From NCBI RefSeq assembly GCF_040438925.1, contig NZ_CP159258.1:1068001-1132000 (forward strand): a stretch of DNA of 64,000 nt, read 5' to 3'. The position numbers and the translations under genes are program-made. A model generated the notes under the pieces. That model made no database searches, was not told where the DNA came from, and saw only the letters and a program-made list of their open reading frames with translations. Shown piece by piece: positions 8,860-16,966 of this stretch (the stretch's first letter is position 1; each line of letters begins with the position of its first letter). The stretch comes from Pseudomonas sp. MYb327 (GTDB lineage Bacteria; Pseudomonadota; Gammaproteobacteria; Pseudomonadales; Pseudomonadaceae).

Positions 8860-9711
8860 ATGAGCAAACCGAACGACGATACGCTAATCGCAATGCCCTT
8901 TGGGGCGTTGCACAAATGGCATGGGGGGATGCGCGAGGCATTCGCCCATATCGACGATCCTGACGCCCTGCAATATCTGGCGTCGGCATTGGTGCAACTG
9001 GTGTCCATCGAGTCGATGATGATCAGCCTGGAACGCAAGAACCGCGCGCCGCAGTTGCTGCATCAGCGCGGGATTGCCCAGGAGTATCAGGTCTCGATTC
9101 TCGAGCGCTATTTTTCCGGGGGGTATTTGCTCGACCCGTTCTGCCTAGCGGTGGAGCAGGGCTTGACGCAAGGGTTCTATCACCTGGAGGAAATTGCGCC
9201 GGACAACTTCTTCGACAGTGACTATTACAAGACTTACTACCTGAACGCGGGTTGCTCGGAAGACAGCTACTACATTGTCGATACGGGCAATGACACGAAG
9301 ATTTCCGTCAGCCTCTTTCAAGGTTTCGGTGGTGAGTGCCTGCGGGTCGAACAGTTGAATTTGTTGCGCGCCGTCGAGCCGCTGGTGCGCGAGTTTGTCA
9401 GCGAGTTCAGTCAGCGGGGCTTGCAGCGCAGTAGCGAAATCCAGAGCAGTAACGATCAAGGCCTGCGCGATGATCTCAAGCACCGGGTGCAGTCGGCCTT
9501 CGAGCAATTCGGTTGCGATGTGCTGACCGAACGCGAGCGGGAAGTGGCGCACATGGTCCTCAGGGGCCATTCGGTGAAGTCCACGGCGAGCCAGATGAGC
9601 ATCTCACCGGAAACCGTGCGCATGCACCGCAAAAATCTGTATATGAAACTAGAAGTGGGGTCGCAGTCGGAGTTGTTTGCGTTGTTTATCGAGTGGTTGC
9701 GCAGGCATTAA
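8860..9711 (+). CDS. LuxR-type transcriptional regulator
   Basis: 283 residues ending in a GerE/LuxR helix-turn-helix: LTEREREVAHMVLRGHSVKSTA followed by SPETVRMHRKNLYMKL (about 218-265). The N-terminal 200 residues show no receiver domain and no clear acyl-homoserine-lactone pocket, so this is a one-component regulator with an unknown sensor. An in-frame ATG at 8803 overlaps the aminotransferase stop as ATGA and would add 19 residues; the start at 8860 is preferred because the upstream residues look non-globular. Its position after a polyamine uptake/transamination pair suggests it controls them. Confidence 0.8.
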   Translation: MSKPNDDTLIAMPFGALHKWHGGMREAFAHIDDPDALQYLASALVQLVSIESMMISLERKNRAPQLLHQRGIAQEYQVSILERYFSGGYLLDPFCLAVEQGLTQGFYHLEEIAPDNFFDSDYYKTYYLNAGCSEDSYYIVDTGNDTKISVSLFQGFGGECLRVEQLNLLRAVEPLVREFVSEFSQRGLQRSSEIQSSNDQGLRDDLKHRVQSAFEQFGCDVLTEREREVAHMVLRGHSVKSTASQMSISPETVRMHRKNLYMKLEVGSQSELFALFIEWLRRH

Positions 9712-9737
9712 CAAAATCCCCGGCCCACCGAAATCCC

Positions 9738-10625
9738 TGTAGGAGCTGGCTTGCCAGCGATGGCGGCGTGTCAGTCGACATCATCGTGGCCGATTGATCG
9801 CCATCGCCAGCAAGCCGGCTCCTACAGAGATAGAGCCTGTCACAAAACCTGTGGTCAACCCGAAAACCTTGTAGGCGCTGGCTTGCCAGCGATGGCGGTA
9901 GATCAGCCGGCATCATCGCGGCCGAGAGATCGCCATCGCCAGCAAGCCGGCTCCTACAGAGATAGAGCCTGTCACAAAACCTGTGGTCAACCCGAAAGCT
10001 TTGTAGGAGCTGGCTTGCCAGCGATGGCGGCGTGTCAGTCGACATCATCGTGACCGATTGATCGCCATCGCCAGCAAGCCGGCTCCTACAGAGATAGAGC
10101 CTGTCACAAAACCTGTGGTCAACCCGAAAACCTTGTAGGAGCTGGCTTGCCAGCGATGGCGGCGTGTCAGTCGACATCATCGCGGCCGAGAGATCGCCAT
10201 CGCCAGCAAGCCGGCTCCTACAGAGATAGAGCCTGTCACAAAACCTGTGGTCAACCCGAAAACCTTGTAGGCGCTGGCTTGCCAGCGATGGCGGCGTGTC
10301 AGTCGACATCATCGTGGCCGATTGACCGCCATCGCCAGCAAGCCGGCTCCTACAGAGATAGAGCCTGTCACAAAACCTGTGGTCAACCCGAAAACCTTGT
10401 AGGAGCTGGCTTGCCAGCGATGGCGGCGTGTCAGTCGACATCATCGTGACCGATTGATCGCCATCGCCAGCAAGCCGGCTCCTACAGAGATAGAGCCTGT
10501 CACAAAACCTGTGGTCAACCCGAAAGCCTTGTAGGAGCTGGCTTGCCAGCGATGGCGGCGTGTCAGTCGACACCATCGTGACCGATTGATCGCCATCGCC
10601 AGCAAGCCGGCTCCTGCGGGAGACG
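9738..10625. repeat. Tandem BIME array: nearly seven units of exactly 132 bp
   Basis: Units begin with TGTAGG at 9738, 9870, 10002, 10134, 10266, 10398 and 10530, an exact period of 132 bases; the last unit stops after its second REP. Each unit has a REP (GTAGGAGCTGGCTTGCCAGC with GATGGCGG), a variable centre with GTCGACATCATCG, an inverted REP and a linker containing GAGCCTGTCACAAAACCTG. Units differ at a few bases (GTAGGCGC in the second and fifth, TAGATCAGCCGG in the second). As 132 is 44 codons, long open frames with a 44-residue repeat exist on both strands; these are artefacts. The array fills the space between convergent genes. Confidence 0.97.
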
Positions 10626-10627
10626 GG

Positions 10628-12682
10628 TCAGTCTTCGCGTTTTACGACGAGGGTGAGAATGTCATAGCTCGCCACCAGTTCGCCGAGCTGGTTGGTCACT
10701 TCCACATCCCACGCCACCACCCCTTGCGGGATGCCTTGTGGGCTCTTCTTGCCCTGGTCGATTTTGCGTTTGCAGGTCAGGCGTGCCTGGATGGTGTCGC
10801 CGATGCCCACCGGGTTGATGAAGCGCAAAGTGTCGAGGCCGTAGTTGGCCAATACCGGGCCGACGCCGGGTGATACGAACAGACCGGCGGCTGCCGACAG
10901 CACGAAGTAACCGTGGGCGATACGCTTGCCGAACTGCGATTCCTTGGCCGCGATGTCGTCGAAGTGCATGTAGAAGTGATCGCCCGACAGGCAGCCGAAG
11001 TTCACTAGGTCCGCCTCGGTGACTGTGCGACGGTGGGTCAGCAACGACTCGCCGATTTGCAGGTCCTGGAAGTAACGGCGGAACGGATGCACCTCGGTTT
11101 CAATAACCTTGGCACCACGCACGAATTCGCCGGTCACCGCTGCCAACATGGTTGGCGAACCTTGCACCGCCGCGCGTTGCAGGTAGTGTTTCACCGCACG
11201 CAAACCACCGAGTTCTTCACCGCCGCCGGCCCGACCCGGGCCACCGTGTTTCAGCTGCGGCAGAGGCGAGCCGTGCCCCGTGGATTCACCCGCGCAGTTG
11301 CGATCCAGCACCAGCAAACGGCCGTGCAGTGCCGCCGCCACCGGAATCGCTTTGGCGGCGATCTGCGGATCCTTGGTCACCAGGCTGGCCACCAGGCTGC
11401 CTTTACCGCGCGCGGCCAGCGCCAGTGCTTCATCCAGATCGTCGTAGGCCATCAGCGTGCTGACCGGACCGAACGCCTCGATATCGTGAGCGCCACCCTC
11501 GGCGTGCGGATCACGCGCCTGCAACAGGGTTGGGGCGAAGAACGCGCCTTTATCCACGTTCTCGCCGCGCGGTTCGAAACCGTCGCGAGCACCGAACAAC
11601 ATGTCGCTGGTCTGCAGCAGGGCCTCCAGACGCTCGGCCACGTCTTTCTGCTGATCGTGGGACGCCAGTGCACCCATGCGCACGCCTTCCACCGACGGGT
11701 CGCCGACCACAACCTTGGCCAGACGATCACGCAGGCGCGTAGCGACTGCATCGATGTGTTTGGCCGGCACGATAGCGCGGCGAATGGCGGTGCATTTCTG
11801 CCCGGCCTTGGTGGTCATTTCCCGGGCGACTTCCTTGATGAACAACTCGAACTCTTCATCGTCCGGCGTTACGTCCGGGGCGAGGATTGCGCAGTTCAAC
11901 GAGTCGGCCTCGGCGGTGAACGGCACCGAATTACGGATCAGGTTCGGGTTGACCCGCAGCTTGGCCGCGGTATCGGCGGAACCGGTGAAGGTCACCACGT
12001 CCTGGCCTTGCAGACGGTCAAGCAGGTCGCCGGTGCCACCAATGATCAATTGCAGGCTGCCCGCTGGCAGCAGGCCGGACTCGTCCATCAGGCGCACCAC
12101 GGCTTCGGTCAGGTAGCTGGTGGCGCTGGCTGGTTTGACGATGCACGGCATGCCCGCGAGGAAGCTCGGGGCGAACTTTTCCAACATGCCCCAGATCGGG
12201 AAGTTGAACGCGTTGATGTGCACCGCCACGCCGCCACGGGGCACCAGAATGTGGGTGCCGGCAAAGGTGCCCATTTTGCTCAGTTGCAGCGCCGGGCCTT
12301 CGTGCACGACGTTGCCCGACGGCAACTCACGGGCGCCGAGGCTGGCGTAGGTGAACAGCGTGCTGTTGCCGCCTTCGATGTCGATCCAGCTGTCGGCACG
12401 GGTCGCGCCGCTGTGGTGGGAGATCGCGTAGAGCTGTTCCTTGCGCACGCTCAGGTACAGGGCCAGGGCCTTGAGACGCTGGGCGCGTTGCTGGAAGTCC
12501 AGCGCCATCAGGCCGCTGACGCCTTGACGGCGGCCGTGTTCGATGGCTTCGGCGAAGTCCGGGCGTTCTTCGTGGGTGCGGAAGATTTCATGGCCGTCGA
12601 GGGCGCTGCGCAAAACTTGTGCGCCGTGCTGGCCGATCCAGCGACCGGCGATGAAGCTTTGCAGGGTAGGGGCTTGGGACAT
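10628..12682 (-). CDS. paaZ: PaaZ: oxepin-CoA hydrolase / 3-oxo-5,6-didehydrosuberyl-CoA semialdehyde dehydrogenase
   Basis: A 684-residue fusion protein. The N-terminal aldehyde dehydrogenase (about 1-510) has FTGSADTAAKLR for NADP binding, the general base Glu in FTAEADSL (about 257) and the catalytic Cys in GQKCTAIRR (about 295). The C-terminal MaoC-like hydratase (about 545-684) has GDHFYMHFDD with the Asp/His pair near 562-567. It opens oxepin-CoA and oxidises the resulting aldehyde. The start at 12682 (MSQAPTLQSF) has GAGAG upstream and matches the family length. It follows paaE after 254 bases of REP sequence, so it may have its own promoter. Confidence 0.97.
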   Translation of the reverse strand: MSQAPTLQSFIAGRWIGQHGAQVLRSALDGHEIFRTHEERPDFAEAIEHGRRQGVSGLMALDFQQRAQRLKALALYLSVRKEQLYAISHHSGATRADSWIDIEGGNSTLFTYASLGARELPSGNVVHEGPALQLSKMGTFAGTHILVPRGGVAVHINAFNFPIWGMLEKFAPSFLAGMPCIVKPASATSYLTEAVVRLMDESGLLPAGSLQLIIGGTGDLLDRLQGQDVVTFTGSADTAAKLRVNPNLIRNSVPFTAEADSLNCAILAPDVTPDDEEFELFIKEVAREMTTKAGQKCTAIRRAIVPAKHIDAVATRLRDRLAKVVVGDPSVEGVRMGALASHDQQKDVAERLEALLQTSDMLFGARDGFEPRGENVDKGAFFAPTLLQARDPHAEGGAHDIEAFGPVSTLMAYDDLDEALALAARGKGSLVASLVTKDPQIAAKAIPVAAALHGRLLVLDRNCAGESTGHGSPLPQLKHGGPGRAGGGEELGGLRAVKHYLQRAAVQGSPTMLAAVTGEFVRGAKVIETEVHPFRRYFQDLQIGESLLTHRRTVTEADLVNFGCLSGDHFYMHFDDIAAKESQFGKRIAHGYFVLSAAAGLFVSPGVGPVLANYGLDTLRFINPVGIGDTIQARLTCKRKIDQGKKSPQGIPQGVVAWDVEVTNQLGELVASYDILTLVVKRED

Positions 12683-12721
12683 GGCATTGACTCTCAAAAA
12701 TGTTGAAAACACCGCACAACC

Positions 12722-12920
12722 ACTGTGGGAGCGAGCCTGCTCGCGAAGGGGGCATCACAGTCAGCATGGCGGGTGGCGAACCCACTGCTTTCGAGCAGGG
12801 TTCGGTTTGTTCCGGTGAAAGAGGCTTAGTCCCCTGTAGGAGCTGGCTTGCCAGCGATGGCGTCAGTGAAAACACCGCCGCTCTTGAGGTCGCCTTCGCT
12901 GGCAAGCCAGCTCCTACAGG
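12722..12920. repeat. REP half-element plus BIME between paaE and paaZ
   Basis: 12722-12750 is a single REP of the GTGGGAGCGAGCCTGCTCGC type. 12833-12920 is an inverted pair of the GTAGGAGCTGGCTTGCCAGC type with a short centre. They occupy most of the 254 bases separating paaE from paaZ in the same direction, where hairpins in the message could damp transcription or protect 3' ends. Confidence 0.85.
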
Positions 12921-12936
12921 TTGTGTGTTCGCTTTA

Positions 12937-14013
12937 TCAGAGCTGGTCGAAGTCCAGCACCACTTTGTCGCTGATCGGGAAGGCCTGGCACGACAGCACA
13001 TAGCCGGCGGCCACTTCGTAGTCTTCCAGAGCGTGGTTGCTGTCCATTTCCACTTCGCCTTCGATGACCTTGCACTTGCACGTCGAGCACACGCCGGCCT
13101 TGCACGAGTAGGGCAGTTCGGCACCCTGGGCGTTGCCGGCGTCGAGGATGCTCTGGCTGTTGCGCGGCAGGTCGAAGGCGAGGGCGCGGCCATCGCTGAT
13201 CACGGTGATCTGGCTGACTGCCGCGTCCACCTGGCGCGCCGCTTCGCGGGCTTCACGTTTTTGCTGGCTGCCGGCGGCGGCGAACAGTTCGAAGTGAATG
13301 CGTTCCGGTGCCATACCTTTGGCCTTGAGACTGTCGCGCACGGTTTCGGTCATTTCCTGCGGGCCGCAGATGAACGCGGCGTCGAGGGCTTTGACATCGA
13401 GCCAGCGGCTGAACAGTTGCTCGCATTTCTCGGCGTTGATCCGGCCGTTGTACAGGTCGACGTCCTGCTGCTCGCGGCTGAACACGAAGATCAGGTTCAG
13501 GCGCTGCAAGTAGCGATTCTTCAGATCTTCCAGTTGCTCGCGGAACAGTGCGCCGGAGCTGGAACGGTTGCCGTACAGCAACGTGACGCGGCTGTGGGGC
13601 TCGGTTTCCAGGGTGGTCTTGATGATCGACAGGATCGGCGTGATGCCGCTGCCGGCCGCGACAGCGAGGTAGTGGCCGTGGCGAGTCGGGTCGAGTTCGA
13701 CGCTGAAATGCCCGGCGGGCGGCATGACTTCCAGGCTGTGCCCGGCTTTCAGCTGTTCGTTGGCAAACGCGGAAAAACGCCCACCGGCCACACGCTTGAT
13801 GGCAACGCGCAGTTCACCGTCATTGACCCCGGTGCAGATCGAATAGGAACGGCGCACTTCTTCGCCGTCCAGTTGGGTGCGCATCACCAGGTGCTGGCCC
13901 TGAGTGTAATGAAAACTGTCTTGCAGCTCCTGCGGAATCTCGAAGGCGATGGACACCGCGTCGCGGGTCTCGGTGCGCACATCCTTGATGGTCAGGCTGT
14001 GAAATTTACTCAT
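12937..14013 (-). CDS. paaE: PaaE: reductase subunit of phenylacetyl-CoA 1,2-epoxidase
   Basis: 358 residues. The N-terminal FAD/NAD(P)H reductase part (about 1-240) has RRSYSICT for flavin binding, AAGSGITPILSI and YGNRSS. The C-terminal plant-type ferredoxin domain has the 2Fe-2S ligands CKAGVCSTCK and LSCQAFP (Cys spacing C-x4-C-x2-C-xn-C). It passes electrons from NADPH to the PaaAC oxygenase. It is the last gene of the paaABCDE cluster, 33 bases after paaD. Confidence 0.97.
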   Translation of the reverse strand: MSKFHSLTIKDVRTETRDAVSIAFEIPQELQDSFHYTQGQHLVMRTQLDGEEVRRSYSICTGVNDGELRVAIKRVAGGRFSAFANEQLKAGHSLEVMPPAGHFSVELDPTRHGHYLAVAAGSGITPILSIIKTTLETEPHSRVTLLYGNRSSSGALFREQLEDLKNRYLQRLNLIFVFSREQQDVDLYNGRINAEKCEQLFSRWLDVKALDAAFICGPQEMTETVRDSLKAKGMAPERIHFELFAAAGSQQKREAREAARQVDAAVSQITVISDGRALAFDLPRNSQSILDAGNAQGAELPYSCKAGVCSTCKCKVIEGEVEMDSNHALEDYEVAAGYVLSCQAFPISDKVVLDFDQL

Positions 14014-14046
14014 TATTGTTCTCCAACTGGGTCGGCCGATCGCCGC

Positions 14047-14580
14047 TCAGATGCACTTGAAATAGTCGAACGGTTCCCGGCAATCGACGCAGCGGTACAA
14101 GGCCTTGCACGCGGTGGAACCGAACTCGCTGAGCACCTCGGTGTGGGCGCTGCCGCATTGCGGGCAGATAATCACCGGGCTTTCGCCGAGCAGGCTGCGT
14201 TTGCTGGTGCTGCCCTCGGGCGGTGCGATGCCGTAGGCGCGCAGGCGTTCGCGGCCGCTGTCGGTGATCCAGTCGGTGGTCCAGGCCGGGGTCAACCGAC
14301 GTTCCAGGTTGGGCGCCTGGAAACCCGCCAGCTCCAGCGCCTGGCGGATATCACCTTCGATCACTTCGGTGGCCGGGCAACCGGAGTAGGTCGGTGTGAC
14401 CACCACGTGCAAATGCCCAGCCTGCCAGTCCAGATCGCGGACGATGCCGAGGTCGACCACGCTGACCACCGGCACTTCCGGGTCCATGACCTCGGACAGG
14501 ATCGCCCACGCAGCGGTCAGGTCGGTCGGTTGTGCCGGCCGGGCGCCGAGGTCGCTGGCGATCAACTCACCAGGTTGCAT
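14047..14580 (-). CDS. paaD: PaaD: Fe-S assembly/maturation subunit of the phenylacetyl-CoA epoxidase
   Basis: 177 residues. The first part is a MIP18/DUF59 domain (AWAILSEVMDPEVPVVSVVDLGIVR begins at about 24; shown here only as the DPEVPVVSVVDLG core) with SGCPATEVIE. The tail has four cysteines in CPQCGS and RCVDCREPF, a likely zinc ribbon. PaaD is needed for the multicomponent epoxidase and probably acts in metal-centre maturation. Its start overlaps the end of paaC by 14 bases, so translation is coupled. Confidence 0.93.
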   Translation of the reverse strand: MQPGELIASDLGARPAQPTDLTAAWAILSEVMDPEVPVVSVVDLGIVRDLDWQAGHLHVVVTPTYSGCPATEVIEGDIRQALELAGFQAPNLERRLTPAWTTDWITDSGRERLRAYGIAPPEGSTSKRSLLGESPVIICPQCGSAHTEVLSEFGSTACKALYRCVDCREPFDYFKCI

Positions 14581-15328
14581 CGGGGTACGCTCGTGGCAGG
14601 AACTGCATCTCGGCCAGCAGGATGCCCAAGTGTTCGGTGTGCAGGCCCTTGCGTGCGTTCAGGTAGAAATAGCTCGGCGCCGCCGGGACGGGCAGGGTGG
14701 CGCTGGCAAAAATCTCGTTGACCTTGGCTTGCCAGGCAGCGGCGACTTGCGCGGTGTCCGGGGTGATACCGGCGGCGTGCAGGCGCTGTTCGCTGTCGTC
14801 GGCGCTTGTCAGTTCCACAGTGAAACGCCAGACCTCGGGAATCGCCGCGAGCATGCGCTGGTGGCTTTCTTCGGTGCCGTCACCCAGACGCTCGACCCAT
14901 TCGCCGGAGCGGCGCAGGTGATAGGTGACTTCCTTCACGGCTTTGGCGGCGATGCCGGCGATACGCTCATCGCTGGACTGGCTCAGGCCGGTGAGCACGT
15001 GCAGGTGCCAGGCGTCATACAGGAACTGCTTGAGGATGGTCACCGCGTAGTCGCCGTTGGGCTGTTCGACCAGCAGCAGGTTGCGATAGGCACGCTCGTC
15101 ACGGCGGAACGCCAGGTCATCGGCGTCGCGGTCGTCATCCAGCAGTTCAGCGGCGTAATCCAGCCAGTTGCGCGCCTGACCCACCAGGTCGAGGCCGACG
15201 TTCATCAGCGCCAGTTCTTCTTCCAGTGCCGGCGCCTTGCCGCACCATTGACACAGGCGCTGGCCCTGGATCAGGGCGCTGTCGCCGAGGCGCAGCAGGT
15301 ATTCGATCAGATCGGTCTTGTTATTCAT
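14567..15328 (-). CDS. paaC: PaaC: structural beta subunit of the phenylacetyl-CoA epoxidase
   Basis: 253 residues of ferritin-like fold, the scaffold partner of PaaA. Recognisable segments are YLLRLGDSALIQGQRL at the start, DLVGQARNWLDYAAEL, FLYDAWHLHVL and VKEVTYHLRRSGEWV. The frame is open to 15340, but the ATG at 15328 has GAGGT eight bases upstream and matches family length. It lies between paaB and paaD with an eight-base gap upstream and an overlap downstream. Confidence 0.95.
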   Translation of the reverse strand: MNNKTDLIEYLLRLGDSALIQGQRLCQWCGKAPALEEELALMNVGLDLVGQARNWLDYAAELLDDDRDADDLAFRRDERAYRNLLLVEQPNGDYAVTILKQFLYDAWHLHVLTGLSQSSDERIAGIAAKAVKEVTYHLRRSGEWVERLGDGTEESHQRMLAAIPEVWRFTVELTSADDSEQRLHAAGITPDTAQVAAAWQAKVNEIFASATLPVPAAPSYFYLNARKGLHTEHLGILLAEMQFLPRAYPDATW

Positions 15329-15336
15329 GGTCGACC

Positions 15337-15618
15337 TCACATGTGCCCGACTTCGGCCGGCAGCTCGTAGAAGCTGGCGTGGCGGTAGACCTTGTCGTCC
15401 GATGGATCGAACAGCGGGTCTTTTTCATCCGGCGACGAAGCGGTGATCAGCGCCGAAGGCACGACCCACAGGCTCACGCCTTCGCTGCGACGGGTGTAGA
15501 GCTCGCGCGCGTTCTCGATGGCCATGGTGGTATCGGCGGCATGCACGCTGCCGACGTGTTTGTGGTTGAGGCCGTGCTTGCTGCGCACGAAAACTTCGAA
15601 GAGGGTCCACTCGGACAT
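15337..15618 (-). CDS. paaB: PaaB: small subunit of the phenylacetyl-CoA epoxidase
   Basis: 93 residues, the usual PaaB size, with WTLFEVFVRSKHGLNHKHVG at the start and the conserved LYTRRSEGVSLWVVP. PaaB bridges the PaaAC heterodimers in the oxygenase complex. A GGAG sits nine bases before the ATG. It lies 28 bases after paaA and eight before paaC. Confidence 0.96.
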   Translation of the reverse strand: MSEWTLFEVFVRSKHGLNHKHVGSVHAADTTMAIENARELYTRRSEGVSLWVVPSALITASSPDEKDPLFDPSDDKVYRHASFYELPAEVGHM

Positions 15619-15646
15619 TTCAGTTACTCCACATCAGGTGGCCGAA

Positions 15647-16636
15647 TCAGGCGGCGTTCTTGTTTTGTTTTTTGCGTGCATGGGCGACGGCGGCTTCACG
15701 AACCCAGGCACCGTCTTCAATCGCCTTGCGGCGGGTAGCGACGCGTTCCTGGTTGCACGGGCCGTTGCCCTTGAGCACTTCGTAGAATTCGCTCCACTGG
15801 ATTTCGCCGAAATCGTAGTGACCGGTTTCGGCGTTCCACTTCAGGTCCGGGTCAGGACAGGTGCAGCCCAGCAGTTCCAGTTGCGGGATGGTCTGGTCGA
15901 TGAAGCGCTGGCGCAGTTCGTCGTTGCTCTGGCGCTTGATCTTCCAGCCCATGGATTGCGCGCTGTTTGGCGAGTGTTCGTCGCTTGGGCCGAACATCAT
16001 CAGCGACGGCCACCACAGACGGTTGATCGCGTCCTGGACCATGTCTTTTTGCGCCTGAGTGCCGTGACGCATCATGGTCAGGAGAATTTCGTAGCCCTGG
16101 CGCTGGTGGAAGCTCTCTTCCTTGCAGATGCGCACCATGGCCCGGGAGTAGGGACCGTAGGAGGTGCGCTGCAACACCACCTGGTTAACGATGGCCGCGC
16201 CATCCACCAGCCAGCCCACCGCGCCCATGTCGGCCCAGTTCAGCGTCGGGTAATTGAAGATGCTCGAATACTTGGCCTTGCCGCTGTGCAGCTTGGCGAT
16301 TTCTTCATCGCGGTCGGCGCCGAGGGTTTCCATGGCGCTGTACAGGTACAGACCGTGACCGGCTTCGTCCTGGATTTTCGCCATCAGCTGCAGTTTGCGT
16401 TTGAGCGTCGGCGCGCGGGTGACCCAGTTGCCTTCGGGCAGCATGCCGACGATTTCGGAGTGGGCGTGCTGGGAAATCTGCCGGATCAGGGTTTGCCGGT
16501 AGGCATCTGGCATCCAATTCTTGGCTTCGATCTTGATTTCTGAATCGATTTTTTCCTGGAAGGCGCGTTCCTGTTCGGACATCTCCGAAAGGTCTTTGAT
16601 GCGCTTTACGCCTGTTTCTACGAGCTGTGCGTACAT
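15647..16636 (-). CDS. paaA: PaaA: catalytic di-iron subunit of the phenylacetyl-CoA epoxidase
   Basis: 329 residues with a bacterial multicomponent-monooxygenase ferritin fold. Di-iron ligands are visible in [12 protein letters not shown] (ExxH, about residue 93) and [14 protein letters not shown] (ExxxH, about 170-183). It inserts one oxygen atom into the aromatic ring of phenylacetyl-CoA, giving the 1,2-epoxide. It is the first gene of paaABCDE and follows the predicted promoter at 16679-16707. A GGGAG motif stands before the ATG. Confidence 0.97.
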   Translation of the reverse strand: MYAQLVETGVKRIKDLSEMSEQERAFQEKIDSEIKIEAKNWMPDAYRQTLIRQISQHAHSEIVGMLPEGNWVTRAPTLKRKLQLMAKIQDEAGHGLYLYSAMETLGADRDEEIAKLHSGKAKYSSIFNYPTLNWADMGAVGWLVDGAAIVNQVVLQRTSYGPYSRAMVRICKEESFHQRQGYEILLTMMRHGTQAQKDMVQDAINRLWWPSLMMFGPSDEHSPNSAQSMGWKIKRQSNDELRQRFIDQTIPQLELLGCTCPDPDLKWNAETGHYDFGEIQWSEFYEVLKGNGPCNQERVATRRKAIEDGAWVREAAVAHARKKQNKNAA

Positions 16637-16678
16637 TGGGGGTCTCCCGCCGTGAATCTGTTCGAGGGCATGGAGAAC

Positions 16679-16743
16679 TTTATAAGCGATACAGAAATTA
16701 ATATCAAACAGAAAATGACGTGTCGTATTTGTTTTTTGTATCG
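16679..16743 (-). promoter_or_regulatory. Predicted paaA promoter with inverted GATACA/TGTATC boxes
   Basis: On the minus strand a TTGATA -35 (16707-16702) and a TATAAA -10 (16684-16679) are spaced by exactly 17 bases, a near-consensus sigma-70 promoter 43 bases before the paaA ATG. One CGATACA box (16687-16693) lies in the spacer, and its perfect inverted partner TGTATCG (16737-16743) lies upstream of the -35, 43 bases apart. Similar GATAC boxes occur in the paaF-paaY region. Placement suits a repressor, and PaaX is the obvious candidate, but the PaaX site of this species is not known to me. Confidence 0.6.
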
Positions 16744-16781
16744 TTTTGGAGGACTAGATCAATTTGTGGCTGTTTCTGTCC

Positions 16782-16874
16782 CCTGTAGGAGCCGGCTTGC
16801 CAGCGATGGCGTCCGTTCAGGCGATCAATGTATTCACGGACACACCGCCATCGCTGGCAAGCCAGCTCCTACAG
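16782..16874. repeat. BIME upstream of the paaA promoter
   Basis: An inverted REP pair (CTGTAGGAGCCGGCTTGCCA at the left, its reverse complement form at the right) between the paaK terminator and the paaA promoter. Within the 330-base gap 16637-16966 the other elements are the promoter and the terminator. Confidence 0.9.
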
Positions 16875-16908
16875 AGACCTTGCATGTGTGGAAAGTGGCG
16901 TGGGACGC

Positions 16909-16934
16909 AAAAAAAAGCCCCGCAAGAGCGGGGC
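16909..16934 (-). terminator. Rho-independent terminator of the paaFGHIJK transcript
   Basis: On the minus strand the stem GCCCCGC, loop TCTT and stem GCGGGGC are followed by eight T residues, 33 bases after the paaK stop. It separates paaFGHIJK from paaABCDE, which then needs its own promoter. Confidence 0.93.
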
Positions 16935-16966
16935 CATAAGGGGTGCAGCAGTCATGCTTTAGGCGG

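Noticed and set aside
9686..10576. A 296-codon minus-strand open frame made of a repeated 44-residue unit, and 100-codon plus-strand counterparts
   Set aside because: The frames exist only because the 132-base REP unit is a whole number of codons. No start signal or family; the same sequence occurs as single REPs elsewhere.
9738..10625. CRISPR array
   Set aside because: The whole 132-base unit repeats, including the would-be spacers, and units are internally palindromic. No cas genes are present.
12700..14721. 673-codon plus-strand frame
   Set aside because: Antisense to paaE and paaD, with no domain of its own and crossing REP sequence.
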